Shown: positions 16,319-24,658 of the stretch, one piece after another
How positions within the stretch are numbered: the first letter of the stretch is position 1
Layout of the letters: each line of letters opens with the position of its first letter
Origin: Lysobacter lycopersici
Lineage (GTDB): Bacteria; Pseudomonadota; Gammaproteobacteria; Xanthomonadales; Xanthomonadaceae
Assembly: GCF_007556775.1 (NCBI RefSeq)
Contig: NZ_CP041742.1
Span: forward strand, 1,054,001-1,118,000
Length of the DNA stretch: 64,000 bases
Reading direction: 5' to 3'
Translations under genes and position numbers: made by a program
Notes under the pieces: model-generated
What the model was told of the DNA's origin: nothing
Databases searched by the model: none
Seen by the model: only the letters and a program-made list of their open reading frames with translations

Positions 16319-17692
16319 TTAGACGTCGCGTTCCATCCCCGGCCTCGCCAACTCCACTTCGACGCCGAACCGCTTTTCGATCTCGCCGGCCAGCGTCGTG
16401 CGTGCCTCATCCTCGCCATGCACCAGCGCCAAAGGCGGATGCGGATCGAAGCCCGAATACCACTCGATCAAGCCGTGCTGGTCCGCATGCGCGGACAACC
16501 CGCCGACGGTGTGGACCTGCGCGTTCGCCTGCACCTCCTGGCCGAAGATGCGCACCGACTTCGCGCCATTGACCAGGCGCCGTCCCAGCGTGCCCTCGGC
16601 CTGGTAGCCGACGAACACCACGTGCGTCTGCTTTTTGCCGAGGTTGTGGCGCAGGTGGTGCAGGATGCGCCCGCCATTGGCCATGCCGCTGCCGGCGATC
16701 ACGATCGCGCCGCGCTCGACCTCGTTGATCGCCATCGATTCCTGCGCCGTGATCGTGCCGCGCAGGTTGGGCAGGCGGAACGGGTTCGGCGTGCCGCGCC
16801 AGATCTCCTGCGCCTCGGCGTCGAACAGCTCGTGGTGGCGGTCGTAGACCTTCAGCACCCGGTTCGCCATCGGGCTGTCGAGGAATATTTGCCAACGCGC
16901 CATCTTCCATTCGTCCCAGAAGCGCGCGAACCAGTACAGCAATTCCTGCGAACGCCCGACCGCGAACGCCGGGATGAGCACGTTGCCGCCGTCGTTCCAT
17001 GCCTGTTCGAGGATGCCGCCGAGTTCGGAAATCGTTTCCGCGCGATCCTTGTGGTTGCGGTCGCCATAGGTCGATTCCATCAGCACGAGGCCGGCTTCGC
17101 GCACGGTTTCCGGATCGCGCAGGATCGGCGTGCCCTTCGGGCCGAGGTCGCCGGAGAACACCAGCTTCCTGCCATCGGCCCACAGTTCGACGATGGACGA
17201 ACCGAGGATGTGGCCGGCATCGCGGAACGCCACGTCGACGCCGGTGAGGATCGCGGTACGTGCGCCGTAGCGCAGCGAACGCACCTGCGCCATCGCATCC
17301 TCGACGTCGTCGCGGGTGTACAGCGGCTGGATTTCCGGCTCGCCCTTGCCGCGCTTGCGATTGGCGCGCTCGGCATCCGCCTCGGCCAGCGAGGCCGAGT
17401 CGAGCAGCATGATCGGCATCAGTTCCGCGGTGGCTTCCTGCGCGAAGACCGGGCCGCGGAAGCCGCGCGCCACCAGTTGCGGGATGCGGCCGATGTGGTC
17501 GATGTGCGCGTGGCTGACCACCAGCGCGTCGATGCTCGCGGGATCGAACGGGAAATCGCCTGCGTTCGCCGCTTCCATCTCGCGGCTGCCCTGCTGCATG
17601 CCGCAATCCAGCAACACGCGTTTGCCGGCGGCCTCGACCAGGTGCATGGATCCGGTGACCTGCCCGGCCGCGCCGTGGAAATGGATGCGCAT
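16319..17692 (-). CDS. MBL-fold metallo-hydrolase with beta-CASP/RNA-specificity domain
   Basis: A 457-residue protein. The metallo-beta-lactamase core has the zinc motif SHAHIDHIGR near residue 56-65, LLDCGMQQG before it, and FSGDLGPKGTPIL later. The beta-CASP domain (ILIPAFAVGRSQELLYW-like segment, residues about 245-370) and the C-terminal RNA-specificity metallo-hydrolase domain (VGYQAEGTLGRRL, GLSAHADQHGL) follow. This architecture is that of CPSF-like RNases, so RNA cleavage is the likely activity, though no substrate is known. Divergent from the first M13 peptidase gene. Confidence 0.9.
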   Translation of the reverse strand: MRIHFHGAAGQVTGSMHLVEAAGKRVLLDCGMQQGSREMEAANAGDFPFDPASIDALVVSHAHIDHIGRIPQLVARGFRGPVFAQEATAELMPIMLLDSASLAEADAERANRKRGKGEPEIQPLYTRDDVEDAMAQVRSLRYGARTAILTGVDVAFRDAGHILGSSIVELWADGRKLVFSGDLGPKGTPILRDPETVREAGLVLMESTYGDRNHKDRAETISELGGILEQAWNDGGNVLIPAFAVGRSQELLYWFARFWDEWKMARWQIFLDSPMANRVLKVYDRHHELFDAEAQEIWRGTPNPFRLPNLRGTITAQESMAINEVERGAIVIAGSGMANGGRILHHLRHNLGKKQTHVVFVGYQAEGTLGRRLVNGAKSVRIFGQEVQANAQVHTVGGLSAHADQHGLIEWYSGFDPHPPLALVHGEDEARTTLAGEIEKRFGVEVELARPGMERDV

Positions 17693-17884
17693 CGTGGTCT
17701 CCGTTGCGGTTCGCGGCGAACCTAGCACGGGCCGGGTCCGGGCAACGGCAACGCCGCGGTTGTGAAGATTCCATGAGCCCGCCGGCATGACGTTCGACAC
17801 CCTCGGCCTCGCGCCCACGCGCCTACAGTGCGCGATGCCGCCCCGCACGGGGCATTCGGCATTCCCGCCTTTCCGGAGCCCACC

Positions 17885-19990
17885 GTGACCGCCACACCGA
17901 AATTCGCCGTCCTCGCCTTGTCGCTCGCCGCCGTCCTGACCGGCTGCCCGGGCAAGAACGCTTCCGCGCCTTCCGCCGATGCCGCGAAACCCGACGCGAC
18001 GGCGAAGCCGCAATTCACCCTCGACGAAAGCAAACTCGCGCCTGCAATCAGCTTCGCGATGTCGGACCTCGACACCAGCAAGAACGCCTGCAGCGATTTC
18101 AACGGCTACGTCAACGGCAAGTGGGAAGCGGCGAACCCGATCCCGGGCGACCGCTCCTCCTGGGGCGCGTTCGACGCGCTGGCCGAACGCTCGCTGTCGG
18201 TGCAGCACCAGTTGGCCGAACAGGCCGCGGCGGACAAGAACGCGACCGGCGTCGACAAGCTCGTCGGCGACTTCTGGGCCAGCGGCATGGACGAGGCGAA
18301 GATCGAGCAGCAGGGCATGGACCCGATCAAGCCGGAACTCGCCGAGATCGACGCGCTCACCGACACCGCGTCCATCGCCAGCTACATCCGCACCACCGCG
18401 TCCAAGGGCCAGAACGTGCTGTTCGACTTCGGCCCCGAGGCGGACTTCAAGAATTCCTCGATGAACATCGGCTACGCCACGCAGGGCGGCCTCGGGCTGC
18501 CGGAGAAGGGCTACTACTTCGACAAGGACAAGGCCGACAAGCTCGCCGCCTACCAGGCGCACATCGCCAAGGTGCTGCAACTGGGCGGCGCGACGGCCGA
18601 AGACGCGGCGAAGCAGGCGAAGGACGTGATCGCGTTCGAGACGCGTCTAGCGAAAGCCTCGCTGTCGAAGGAAGAAACCCACGACGTCGCGGTGTACTAC
18701 AACCCGGTTTCGCCCGCGGACGCCGACAAGCTGACGCCGAACTTCCCGTGGACGCAGTTCTTCCAGGCGCAAGGCGTGGAAACGCCGAAGATGTTCTCGT
18801 TCGCGATGCCGAAGTTCCACGAGGAAGTCGACAAGATGCTGGCGGACACGCCGGTCGATGCATGGAAGGCCTACTTCCGCTTCCACGCGATCGATGGCGC
18901 CTCGCCCTACCTCAGCAAGGCTTTCGCCGACGAGAACTACGATTTCTACGGCAAGACCATGCGCGGGCAGAAGGAACAGAAGGCGCGCTGGAAGCGCGTA
19001 CTCGGCGCCATGAACGGGGAAATCGGCGAAGCGTTCGGCCAGGAATACGTCAAGGTCGCGTTCCCCGCCGATTCCAAGGCCAAGATGGAAACGCTGGTGC
19101 AGAACCTGCGCGACGCGCTCAAGGCCCGCATCGAGCACCTGGACTGGATGAGCGACGCGACCAAGGCCAAGGCGATCGAGAAGTGGAACAGCTTCACGCC
19201 GAAGATCGGCTACCCCGACAAGTGGCGCAGTTGGGACGGCCTGCAGACCAACCGCGACAGCTACATCGGCAACATCCTCGCCGCCGACGAGTTCAACTAC
19301 AAATGGCAGATGGGCAAGATCGGCAAACCGGTCGACAAGACCGAATGGGGCATGAGCCCGCAGACGGTGAACGCGTATTACAACCCGTTCCAGAACGAGA
19401 TCGTGTTCCCCGCGGCGATCCTGCAGCCGCCGTTCTTCGACCCCAAGGCCGACGACGCCACCAACTACGGCGGCATCGGCGCGGTGATCGGCCACGAGAT
19501 GACCCACGGCTACGACGACCAGGGTTCGCGCTTCGGCCCGGACGGCAACTTCAACAACTGGTGGACCGATGCCGACGCCAAGGCGTTCAAGTCGCGCACC
19601 GACAGGCTGGTGAAGCAGTTCGACGCCTACGAGGCGCTGCCGGGCCTGCACGTGAAGGGCTACCAGACCCTGGGCGAGAACATCGCCGACCTCGGCGGCA
19701 TCAACGTCGCCTACGACGCGATGCAGCGCGCGCAGCCGGACAGCAAGCCGACCACGCAGGTCGACGGCCTGAGCCGCGACCAGCGCTTCTTCCTCGGCTT
19801 CGGCACGATCTGGCGCGGGCAGATGACGCCCGACTACCTCAAGGTGATCGTCAACACCAACGAGCACGCGCCCGACCAGTTCCGCGCCATCGGCGCGCCC
19901 TCGAACATGCCGGCCTTCGCCACCGCCTTCTCGTGCAAGGCCGGCGACCCGATGGTGCGCAGCGGCGACAAGCAGGTGGTGATCTGGTGA
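17885..19990 (+). CDS. M13 family zinc metallopeptidase (PepO-like), copy 1
   Basis: A 701-residue endopeptidase with a lipoprotein signal (VLTGC). The GTG at 17885 was chosen because CGGAG lies just upstream and the signal peptide begins there. M13 N-domain landmarks (CSDFNGYVNGKW) precede the catalytic domain: NAYYNPFQNEIVFPAAILQ, then HExxH at His537-Glu538-His541 and the third zinc ligand in ENIADLGG (Glu598). The end carries the M13 Cys...Trp motif. The catalytic set is complete, so this is probably an active envelope peptidase. First of four consecutive M13 genes. Confidence 0.95.
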   Translation: MTATPKFAVLALSLAAVLTGCPGKNASAPSADAAKPDATAKPQFTLDESKLAPAISFAMSDLDTSKNACSDFNGYVNGKWEAANPIPGDRSSWGAFDALAERSLSVQHQLAEQAAADKNATGVDKLVGDFWASGMDEAKIEQQGMDPIKPELAEIDALTDTASIASYIRTTASKGQNVLFDFGPEADFKNSSMNIGYATQGGLGLPEKGYYFDKDKADKLAAYQAHIAKVLQLGGATAEDAAKQAKDVIAFETRLAKASLSKEETHDVAVYYNPVSPADADKLTPNFPWTQFFQAQGVETPKMFSFAMPKFHEEVDKMLADTPVDAWKAYFRFHAIDGASPYLSKAFADENYDFYGKTMRGQKEQKARWKRVLGAMNGEIGEAFGQEYVKVAFPADSKAKMETLVQNLRDALKARIEHLDWMSDATKAKAIEKWNSFTPKIGYPDKWRSWDGLQTNRDSYIGNILAADEFNYKWQMGKIGKPVDKTEWGMSPQTVNAYYNPFQNEIVFPAAILQPPFFDPKADDATNYGGIGAVIGHEMTHGYDDQGSRFGPDGNFNNWWTDADAKAFKSRTDRLVKQFDAYEALPGLHVKGYQTLGENIADLGGINVAYDAMQRAQPDSKPTTQVDGLSRDQRFFLGFGTIWRGQMTPDYLKVIVNTNEHAPDQFRAIGAPSNMPAFATAFSCKAGDPMVRSGDKQVVIW

Positions 19991-20037
19991 GGCTTGCCCG
20001 CCGCGGCTGACCGCGATCCACCCCGGCCGTGACCTTC

Positions 20038-20061
20038 GACACCCGCCCCGTGGCGGGTGTC
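20038..20061. other. Perfect 10-base-stem hairpin between M13 copies 1 and 2
   Basis: GACACCCGCC and GGCGGGTGTC pair fully around a 4-base loop. No T run follows, so it is not a standard terminator on the plus strand; it could be a Rho-dependent or attenuating structure, or a stability element between the two peptidase genes. Confidence 0.6.
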
Positions 20062-20143
20062 GTCGTATGGTCGCGGGGTTCCACGCCCGGACCCGGACGC
20101 GGATACTTCTTCTCCCTTTCGCCCCGCCTGCCCGGAGCTTTCC

Positions 20144-22252
20144 GTGACCGCACAACCCAAGTTCGCCCTCCTCGCCCTCTCGCTCGCAGCCGCGCTCGCC
20201 GGCTGCGCGCAAAAGGACGCCTCCGCGCCCGCCGCCGACGCCGCCAAGCCCGCCGATGCGCCGAAGGCCGAATACACCATCGACGAAAGCAAGCTGCCGC
20301 CGGTGAACCGCTTCGACATCGCCGACCTCGACACCAGCAAGAACGCCTGCACCGACTTCGCCGGCTACGTCGATGGCAAGTGGCTCGCCACGAACCCCGT
20401 GCCGGGCGACCGCACCAGCTGGGGCGCGTTCGAAATGCTCGACGAGCGTTCGCTCGGCATCCGCCACCAACTGGCCGAACAGGCCGCGGCGAACAAGGAC
20501 GCGACCGGCGTCGACAAGATCGTCGGCGACCTCTACGCCACCGGCATGGACCAGGCCAAGGTCGACGCGGCCGGCATCACCCCGATCCAGGGCCGCCTCG
20601 ACGCGATCAACGCGATCACCGACAGCGCGTCGATCGCCGACTACATGCGCACGACCACCGCGCGCGGCGAAGGCGACGTGTTCGGCTTCGGCCCGAGCCC
20701 GGACTTCAAGGACTCGTCGATGAACATCGGCTACGCGTTCCAGGGCGGCCTCGGCCTGCCGGACCGCGGCTACTACTTCGACAAGGACAAGGCCGACAAG
20801 CTCGCCGCCTACCAGCAGCACATCGCCAAGGTGCTGGAACTCTCCGGCACGCCGGCGGCCGATGCCGCGAAGCAGGCCAAGGACGTGGTCGCGTTCGAAA
20901 CCCGCCTGGCCAAGGTGTCGAAGTCGAGCGAGGAACTCTCGCGCGACGCCGAACTCGCCTACAACCCGGTGACCGTCGCCGAGGCCGACAAGCTGACGCC
21001 GAACTTCCCGTGGTCGAAGTTCTTCGAATCGCAGGGCCTCGAGCAGCCGAAGATGTTCTCGCTCGCGATCCCCGCGTTCCACGAGGAAGTGAGCAAGATG
21101 ATCGTCGACGTGCCGGTCGACACGTGGAAGGCCTACTTCCGCGCCCACCTGGTCGATGGCGCCTCGCCGTACCTGAGCGATCCGTTCGTGCAGGAGAACT
21201 TCGCGTTCTACAACCAGACCATGCGCGGCCAGAAGCAGATCAAGGACCGCTGGAAGCGCGTGCTCGGCACGGTCGAGAACCAGACCGGCGAGGCGCTCGG
21301 CCAGTTGTACGTCAAGGTCGCGTTCCCGGCCGAGTCCAAGGCGCGCATGCAGCAGCTGGTGCAGAACCTGCGCGACGCGCTGAAGGTGCGCATCCAAAAC
21401 CTGGCCTGGATGAGCGACGAGACCAAGAAGAAGGCGCTGGACAAGTGGGCCACGTTCACGCCGAAGATCGGCTACCCGGACAAGTGGCGCAGCTGGGACG
21501 GGTTGAACACCAGCCGCGACAGCTACATCGGCAACGTGCTCGCCGCCAACGAGTTCAACTACAAGTGGAACCTAGGCAAGATCGGCAAGCCGGTCGACAA
21601 GACCGAATGGGGCATGACGCCGCAGACGGTGAACGCCTACTACAACCCGCAGCAGAACGAGATCGTGTTCCCGGCCGCGATCCTGCAGCCACCGTTCTTC
21701 GATGCCAAGGCCGACGACGCCACCAACTATGGCGGCATCGGCGCGGTGATCGGCCACGAGATGACCCACGGCTACGACGACCAGGGCGCGCGCTTCGGGC
21801 CGACCGGCAACTTCGAGAACTGGTGGACGCCGGCGGATGCGAACGGCTTCAAGGCGCTGACCAACAAGCTGGTGCAGCAGTTCAACGAGTACGAGGCACT
21901 GCCGGGCAAGCACGTCAACGGCAACCTGACCCTGGGCGAGAACATCGCCGACCTGGGCGGCCTCAACATCGCCTACGACGCCATGCAGCGCGCGCAACCG
22001 GACAGCAAGCCGACCACGCAGGTCGGCGGCCTGAGCCGCGACCAGCGCTTCTTCCTCAACTTCGGCACGATCTGGCGCCGCAACTTCACCCCGGACGAGT
22101 TGAACGTGCGCCTGGTCACCGACCCGCACGCGCCCGCCAACTTCCGCGCGATCGGCGCGCCCTCGAACATGCCGGCCTTCGCGGCGGCGTTCCAGTGCAA
22201 GGCCGGCGACAAGATGGTGCGCAGCGGCGACAAGCAGATCCTGATCTGGTAA
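20144..22252 (+). CDS. M13 family zinc metallopeptidase (PepO-like), copy 2
   Basis: A 702-residue lipoprotein peptidase, closest in sequence to copy 1 of the four by eye (same signal, spacer and catalytic blocks). Lipobox AALAGC; GTG start preceded by CCGGAG. Zinc ligands: His538, His542 in HEMTH and Glu599 in ENIADLGG. The signal and first 60 residues differ from copy 1 mainly by alanine/lysine-rich spacer changes. Encoded just after the hairpin at 20038 and ended by the terminator at 22278. Confidence 0.95.
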   Translation: MTAQPKFALLALSLAAALAGCAQKDASAPAADAAKPADAPKAEYTIDESKLPPVNRFDIADLDTSKNACTDFAGYVDGKWLATNPVPGDRTSWGAFEMLDERSLGIRHQLAEQAAANKDATGVDKIVGDLYATGMDQAKVDAAGITPIQGRLDAINAITDSASIADYMRTTTARGEGDVFGFGPSPDFKDSSMNIGYAFQGGLGLPDRGYYFDKDKADKLAAYQQHIAKVLELSGTPAADAAKQAKDVVAFETRLAKVSKSSEELSRDAELAYNPVTVAEADKLTPNFPWSKFFESQGLEQPKMFSLAIPAFHEEVSKMIVDVPVDTWKAYFRAHLVDGASPYLSDPFVQENFAFYNQTMRGQKQIKDRWKRVLGTVENQTGEALGQLYVKVAFPAESKARMQQLVQNLRDALKVRIQNLAWMSDETKKKALDKWATFTPKIGYPDKWRSWDGLNTSRDSYIGNVLAANEFNYKWNLGKIGKPVDKTEWGMTPQTVNAYYNPQQNEIVFPAAILQPPFFDAKADDATNYGGIGAVIGHEMTHGYDDQGARFGPTGNFENWWTPADANGFKALTNKLVQQFNEYEALPGKHVNGNLTLGENIADLGGLNIAYDAMQRAQPDSKPTTQVGGLSRDQRFFLNFGTIWRRNFTPDELNVRLVTDPHAPANFRAIGAPSNMPAFAAAFQCKAGDKMVRSGDKQILIW

Positions 22253-22277
22253 TCCGCGATACGACAAGGCAATGCAC

Positions 22278-22309
22278 GAAGGCCCGGAGCGATCCGGGCC
22301 TTCTTTTTG
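22278..22309 (+). terminator. Rho-independent terminator after M13 copy 2
   Basis: GAAGGCCCGGA pairs with TCCGGGCCTTC (11 base pairs, 4-base loop), followed by TTTTTG. Ends transcription from the second M13 gene. Confidence 0.9.
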
Positions 22310-22324
22310 TTGCATTTCCCTCCC

Positions 22325-22391
22325 TGTGGGAGCGCCTTTAGGCGCGAATGCTTCTCGCTGAAAGACATTCGCGAGCAAGCTCGCTCCCACA
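22325..22391. repeat. GTGGGAGC-type REP-like palindrome between M13 copies 2 and 3
   Basis: 67 bases from TGTGGGAGCG to CGCTCCCACA with an internal GCGCC/GGCGC pair and CATTCGCGAGC segment; same family as the elements at 4678 and 9784. With the terminator just before it, it occupies much of the 223-base gap. Confidence 0.85.
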
Positions 22392-22475
22392 TGGGTCTGG
22401 GCCGGGACTTCCTGCACTGCCGACGACGCGCCGCGGCGCACAGACTCGGGGTTTCGCCATCCGCCGGAGACGCCC

Positions 22476-24518
22476 GTGACCGCTTCCCGACCGCAAGCCC
22501 TGGCCATCGCCCTCGCCGCCTCGCTCGCCGTCGGCGGCGCGCACGCGGCCAAGCCCGCATCGGTATTCGACGTCAAACAGCTCGACCTGGGCGTTTCCGC
22601 CTGCCAGGACTTCAACGCCTACGCCAACGGCAAGTGGATCGCGGCGAATCCGATTCCGGCCGACCGCACGCGCTGGGGCGCGTTCGACGAATTGCGCGAA
22701 CAAAGCCTCGCCGCACAGCACAAGATCGCCGATGCGGCGAACGCGAATGCGGACAAGGCGAAGGCCGGTTCGATCGAACAGAAGATCGGCTGGTTCTATC
22801 GATCCGGCATGGACGAGGCCGCGATCGACAAGGCCGGCTTCGACCCGATCAAGCCGGATCTCGATGCGATTTCGAAACTCGACGACACCGCCGGCATCGT
22901 CGCCTGGCTCGGCACCGCCTATGCGAATGGCGAAGGCCAGGGTTTCCGCTTCGGTTCCGGTACCGATTACCAGGACGCGCGCAAGCAGATCGCGTTCGCC
23001 AACCAGGGCGGCCTCGGCCTGCCGACGCCCGACTACTACACGCTGGACGAGAACAAGGACATCCGCGCGGCCTACGTCGCCTATATCGCCAAGCTGTTCG
23101 AATTGACCGGCGTTCCGGCGGCGGATGCGAAGGCCAAGGCCGACGGCATCCTCGCGTTCGAAACGCGGCTGGCCAAGGCCTCGCTGTCGCGCGTCGAATT
23201 GCGCGACCCGAAGAACCGCTACCACTTCATGAGCGTGGCCGAAGCGGATGCGATCACCCCGCACCTCGACTGGGCCGCCTTCTTCAAGGCCACGAATGTC
23301 CCCGTGGCCGACGGATTCTCGCTGTCGCAACCGAAGTTCTTCGCCGAATTCGACAAGATGCTCGCCGACGTGCCGGCGGCGCAGTGGCGCGACTACTTCG
23401 CCTTCCACGCCATCGACGGCGCATCGCCGTACCTGTCCAAGCCGTTCCAGGACGCGAATTTCGATTTCTACGGCAAGACCCTCAACGGCCAACCCGAGCA
23501 GCGCGCGCGATGGAAGCGCGTGCTCGACGCGGTCAACGACGGCATGGGCGAGGCGCTCGGCCAGCTGTACGTGAAGGACTATTTCCCGCCGCAGGCCAAG
23601 GCGCGCGCGCAGCAGCTTGTCGACAACGTGCGCAACGCGCTCAAGGCGCGGATCGAAGGCCTCGACTGGATGAGCGACGAAACCAAGGCCAGGGCGCTGG
23701 AGAAATGGCAGGCGTTCCTGCCCAAGATCGGCTACCCGGACAAGTGGCGCGGCTGGGACGGCCTTTCGATTTCGCCGACCGACTATTTCGCCAACGTGCG
23801 CGCGGCCAACCGCTTCGACAACCGCTACGACCTCGACAAGATCGGCAAGCCGACCGACCGCCAAGAGTGGAACATGACGCCGCAGACGGTGAACGCCTAC
23901 TACAGCTCCGGCACCAACACGATCAACTTCCCGGCCGCGATCCTGCAACCGCCGTTCTTCTACGCCAATGGCGACGACGCGATCAACTACGGCGGCATCG
24001 GCGCGGTGATCGGCCACGAATCCGGCCACGGCTTCGACGACAGCGGCAGCCAGTTCGACGGCGACGGCAACAACGTCAACTGGTGGACGCAGGCCGACCG
24101 CGACGCCTTCGACGCGCGCACCGCGAAGCTCGCCGCGCAGTTCGACGCCTATGCGCCGCTGGCCTCGCAGCCGGACAAGCACGTCAACGGCAAGCTGACC
24201 ATGGGCGAGAACATCGGCGACCTCGGCGGGCTCAACTTCGCCTACGACGCGCTGCAAGCCGCGGATGGCGGCAAGAAGGACCCGATGATCGACGGCCTGA
24301 GCCGCGACCAGCGCTTCTTCCTCAGCTGGGCCCGGGTGTGGCGCGGCAACATCCGCGACAAGGCGCAGCTGGTGCTGCTCAACACCGATCCGCACGCGCC
24401 GGCGAAGTTCCGCGCGATCGGCGCGCCCTCGAACATGCCGGCGTTCGCGGCCGCATTCCAGTGCAAGGCCGGCGATGCGATGGTGCGCCCGGACGATGCG
24501 CGCGTGGAAATCTGGTAG
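22476..24518 (+). CDS. M13 family zinc metallopeptidase (PepO-like), copy 3
   Basis: A 680-residue enzyme. It has a plain Sec signal peptide (ending AHAA) instead of the lipobox of copies 1 and 2, so it is probably released into the periplasm. GTG start behind CCGGAGA. Zinc ligands: HESGH (His514, His518) and ENIGD (Glu578); Ser replaces the Met of HEMTH in copies 1 and 2, which leaves the metal ligands intact. NAYYSSGTNTINFPAAILQ marks the substrate-binding segment. Different signal type and shorter N-terminus suggest a distinct location from copies 1 and 2. Confidence 0.95.
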   Translation: MTASRPQALAIALAASLAVGGAHAAKPASVFDVKQLDLGVSACQDFNAYANGKWIAANPIPADRTRWGAFDELREQSLAAQHKIADAANANADKAKAGSIEQKIGWFYRSGMDEAAIDKAGFDPIKPDLDAISKLDDTAGIVAWLGTAYANGEGQGFRFGSGTDYQDARKQIAFANQGGLGLPTPDYYTLDENKDIRAAYVAYIAKLFELTGVPAADAKAKADGILAFETRLAKASLSRVELRDPKNRYHFMSVAEADAITPHLDWAAFFKATNVPVADGFSLSQPKFFAEFDKMLADVPAAQWRDYFAFHAIDGASPYLSKPFQDANFDFYGKTLNGQPEQRARWKRVLDAVNDGMGEALGQLYVKDYFPPQAKARAQQLVDNVRNALKARIEGLDWMSDETKARALEKWQAFLPKIGYPDKWRGWDGLSISPTDYFANVRAANRFDNRYDLDKIGKPTDRQEWNMTPQTVNAYYSSGTNTINFPAAILQPPFFYANGDDAINYGGIGAVIGHESGHGFDDSGSQFDGDGNNVNWWTQADRDAFDARTAKLAAQFDAYAPLASQPDKHVNGKLTMGENIGDLGGLNFAYDALQAADGGKKDPMIDGLSRDQRFFLSWARVWRGNIRDKAQLVLLNTDPHAPAKFRAIGAPSNMPAFAAAFQCKAGDAMVRPDDARVEIW

Positions 24519-24542
24519 TCCGCCCGGCCTGCGTTCCTGCGG

Positions 24543-24572
24543 AGGCCCGGCATGCCCGGGCCTTCGTTTTTC
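24543..24572 (+). terminator. Rho-independent terminator after M13 copy 3
   Basis: AGGCCCGG pairs with CCGGGCCT around a 5-base loop, followed by TCGTTTTTCC. Ends the third M13 transcript. Confidence 0.85.
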
Positions 24573-24658
24573 CGCTGCCATGGGCACATGTCGCGTTCAT
24601 CGGCCCGCGTCCCGGCCTTGCTAGACTCCGGGCTCCCTTTTCCGCGACGGAATCGCCC

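Noticed and set aside
17793..17829. Promoters upstream of the first two M13 genes from TTCGAC and TACAGT/TATGGT pairs
   Set aside because: The spacing is 25 bases in both, too long for sigma-70. The resemblance between the two upstream regions may just reflect duplication.
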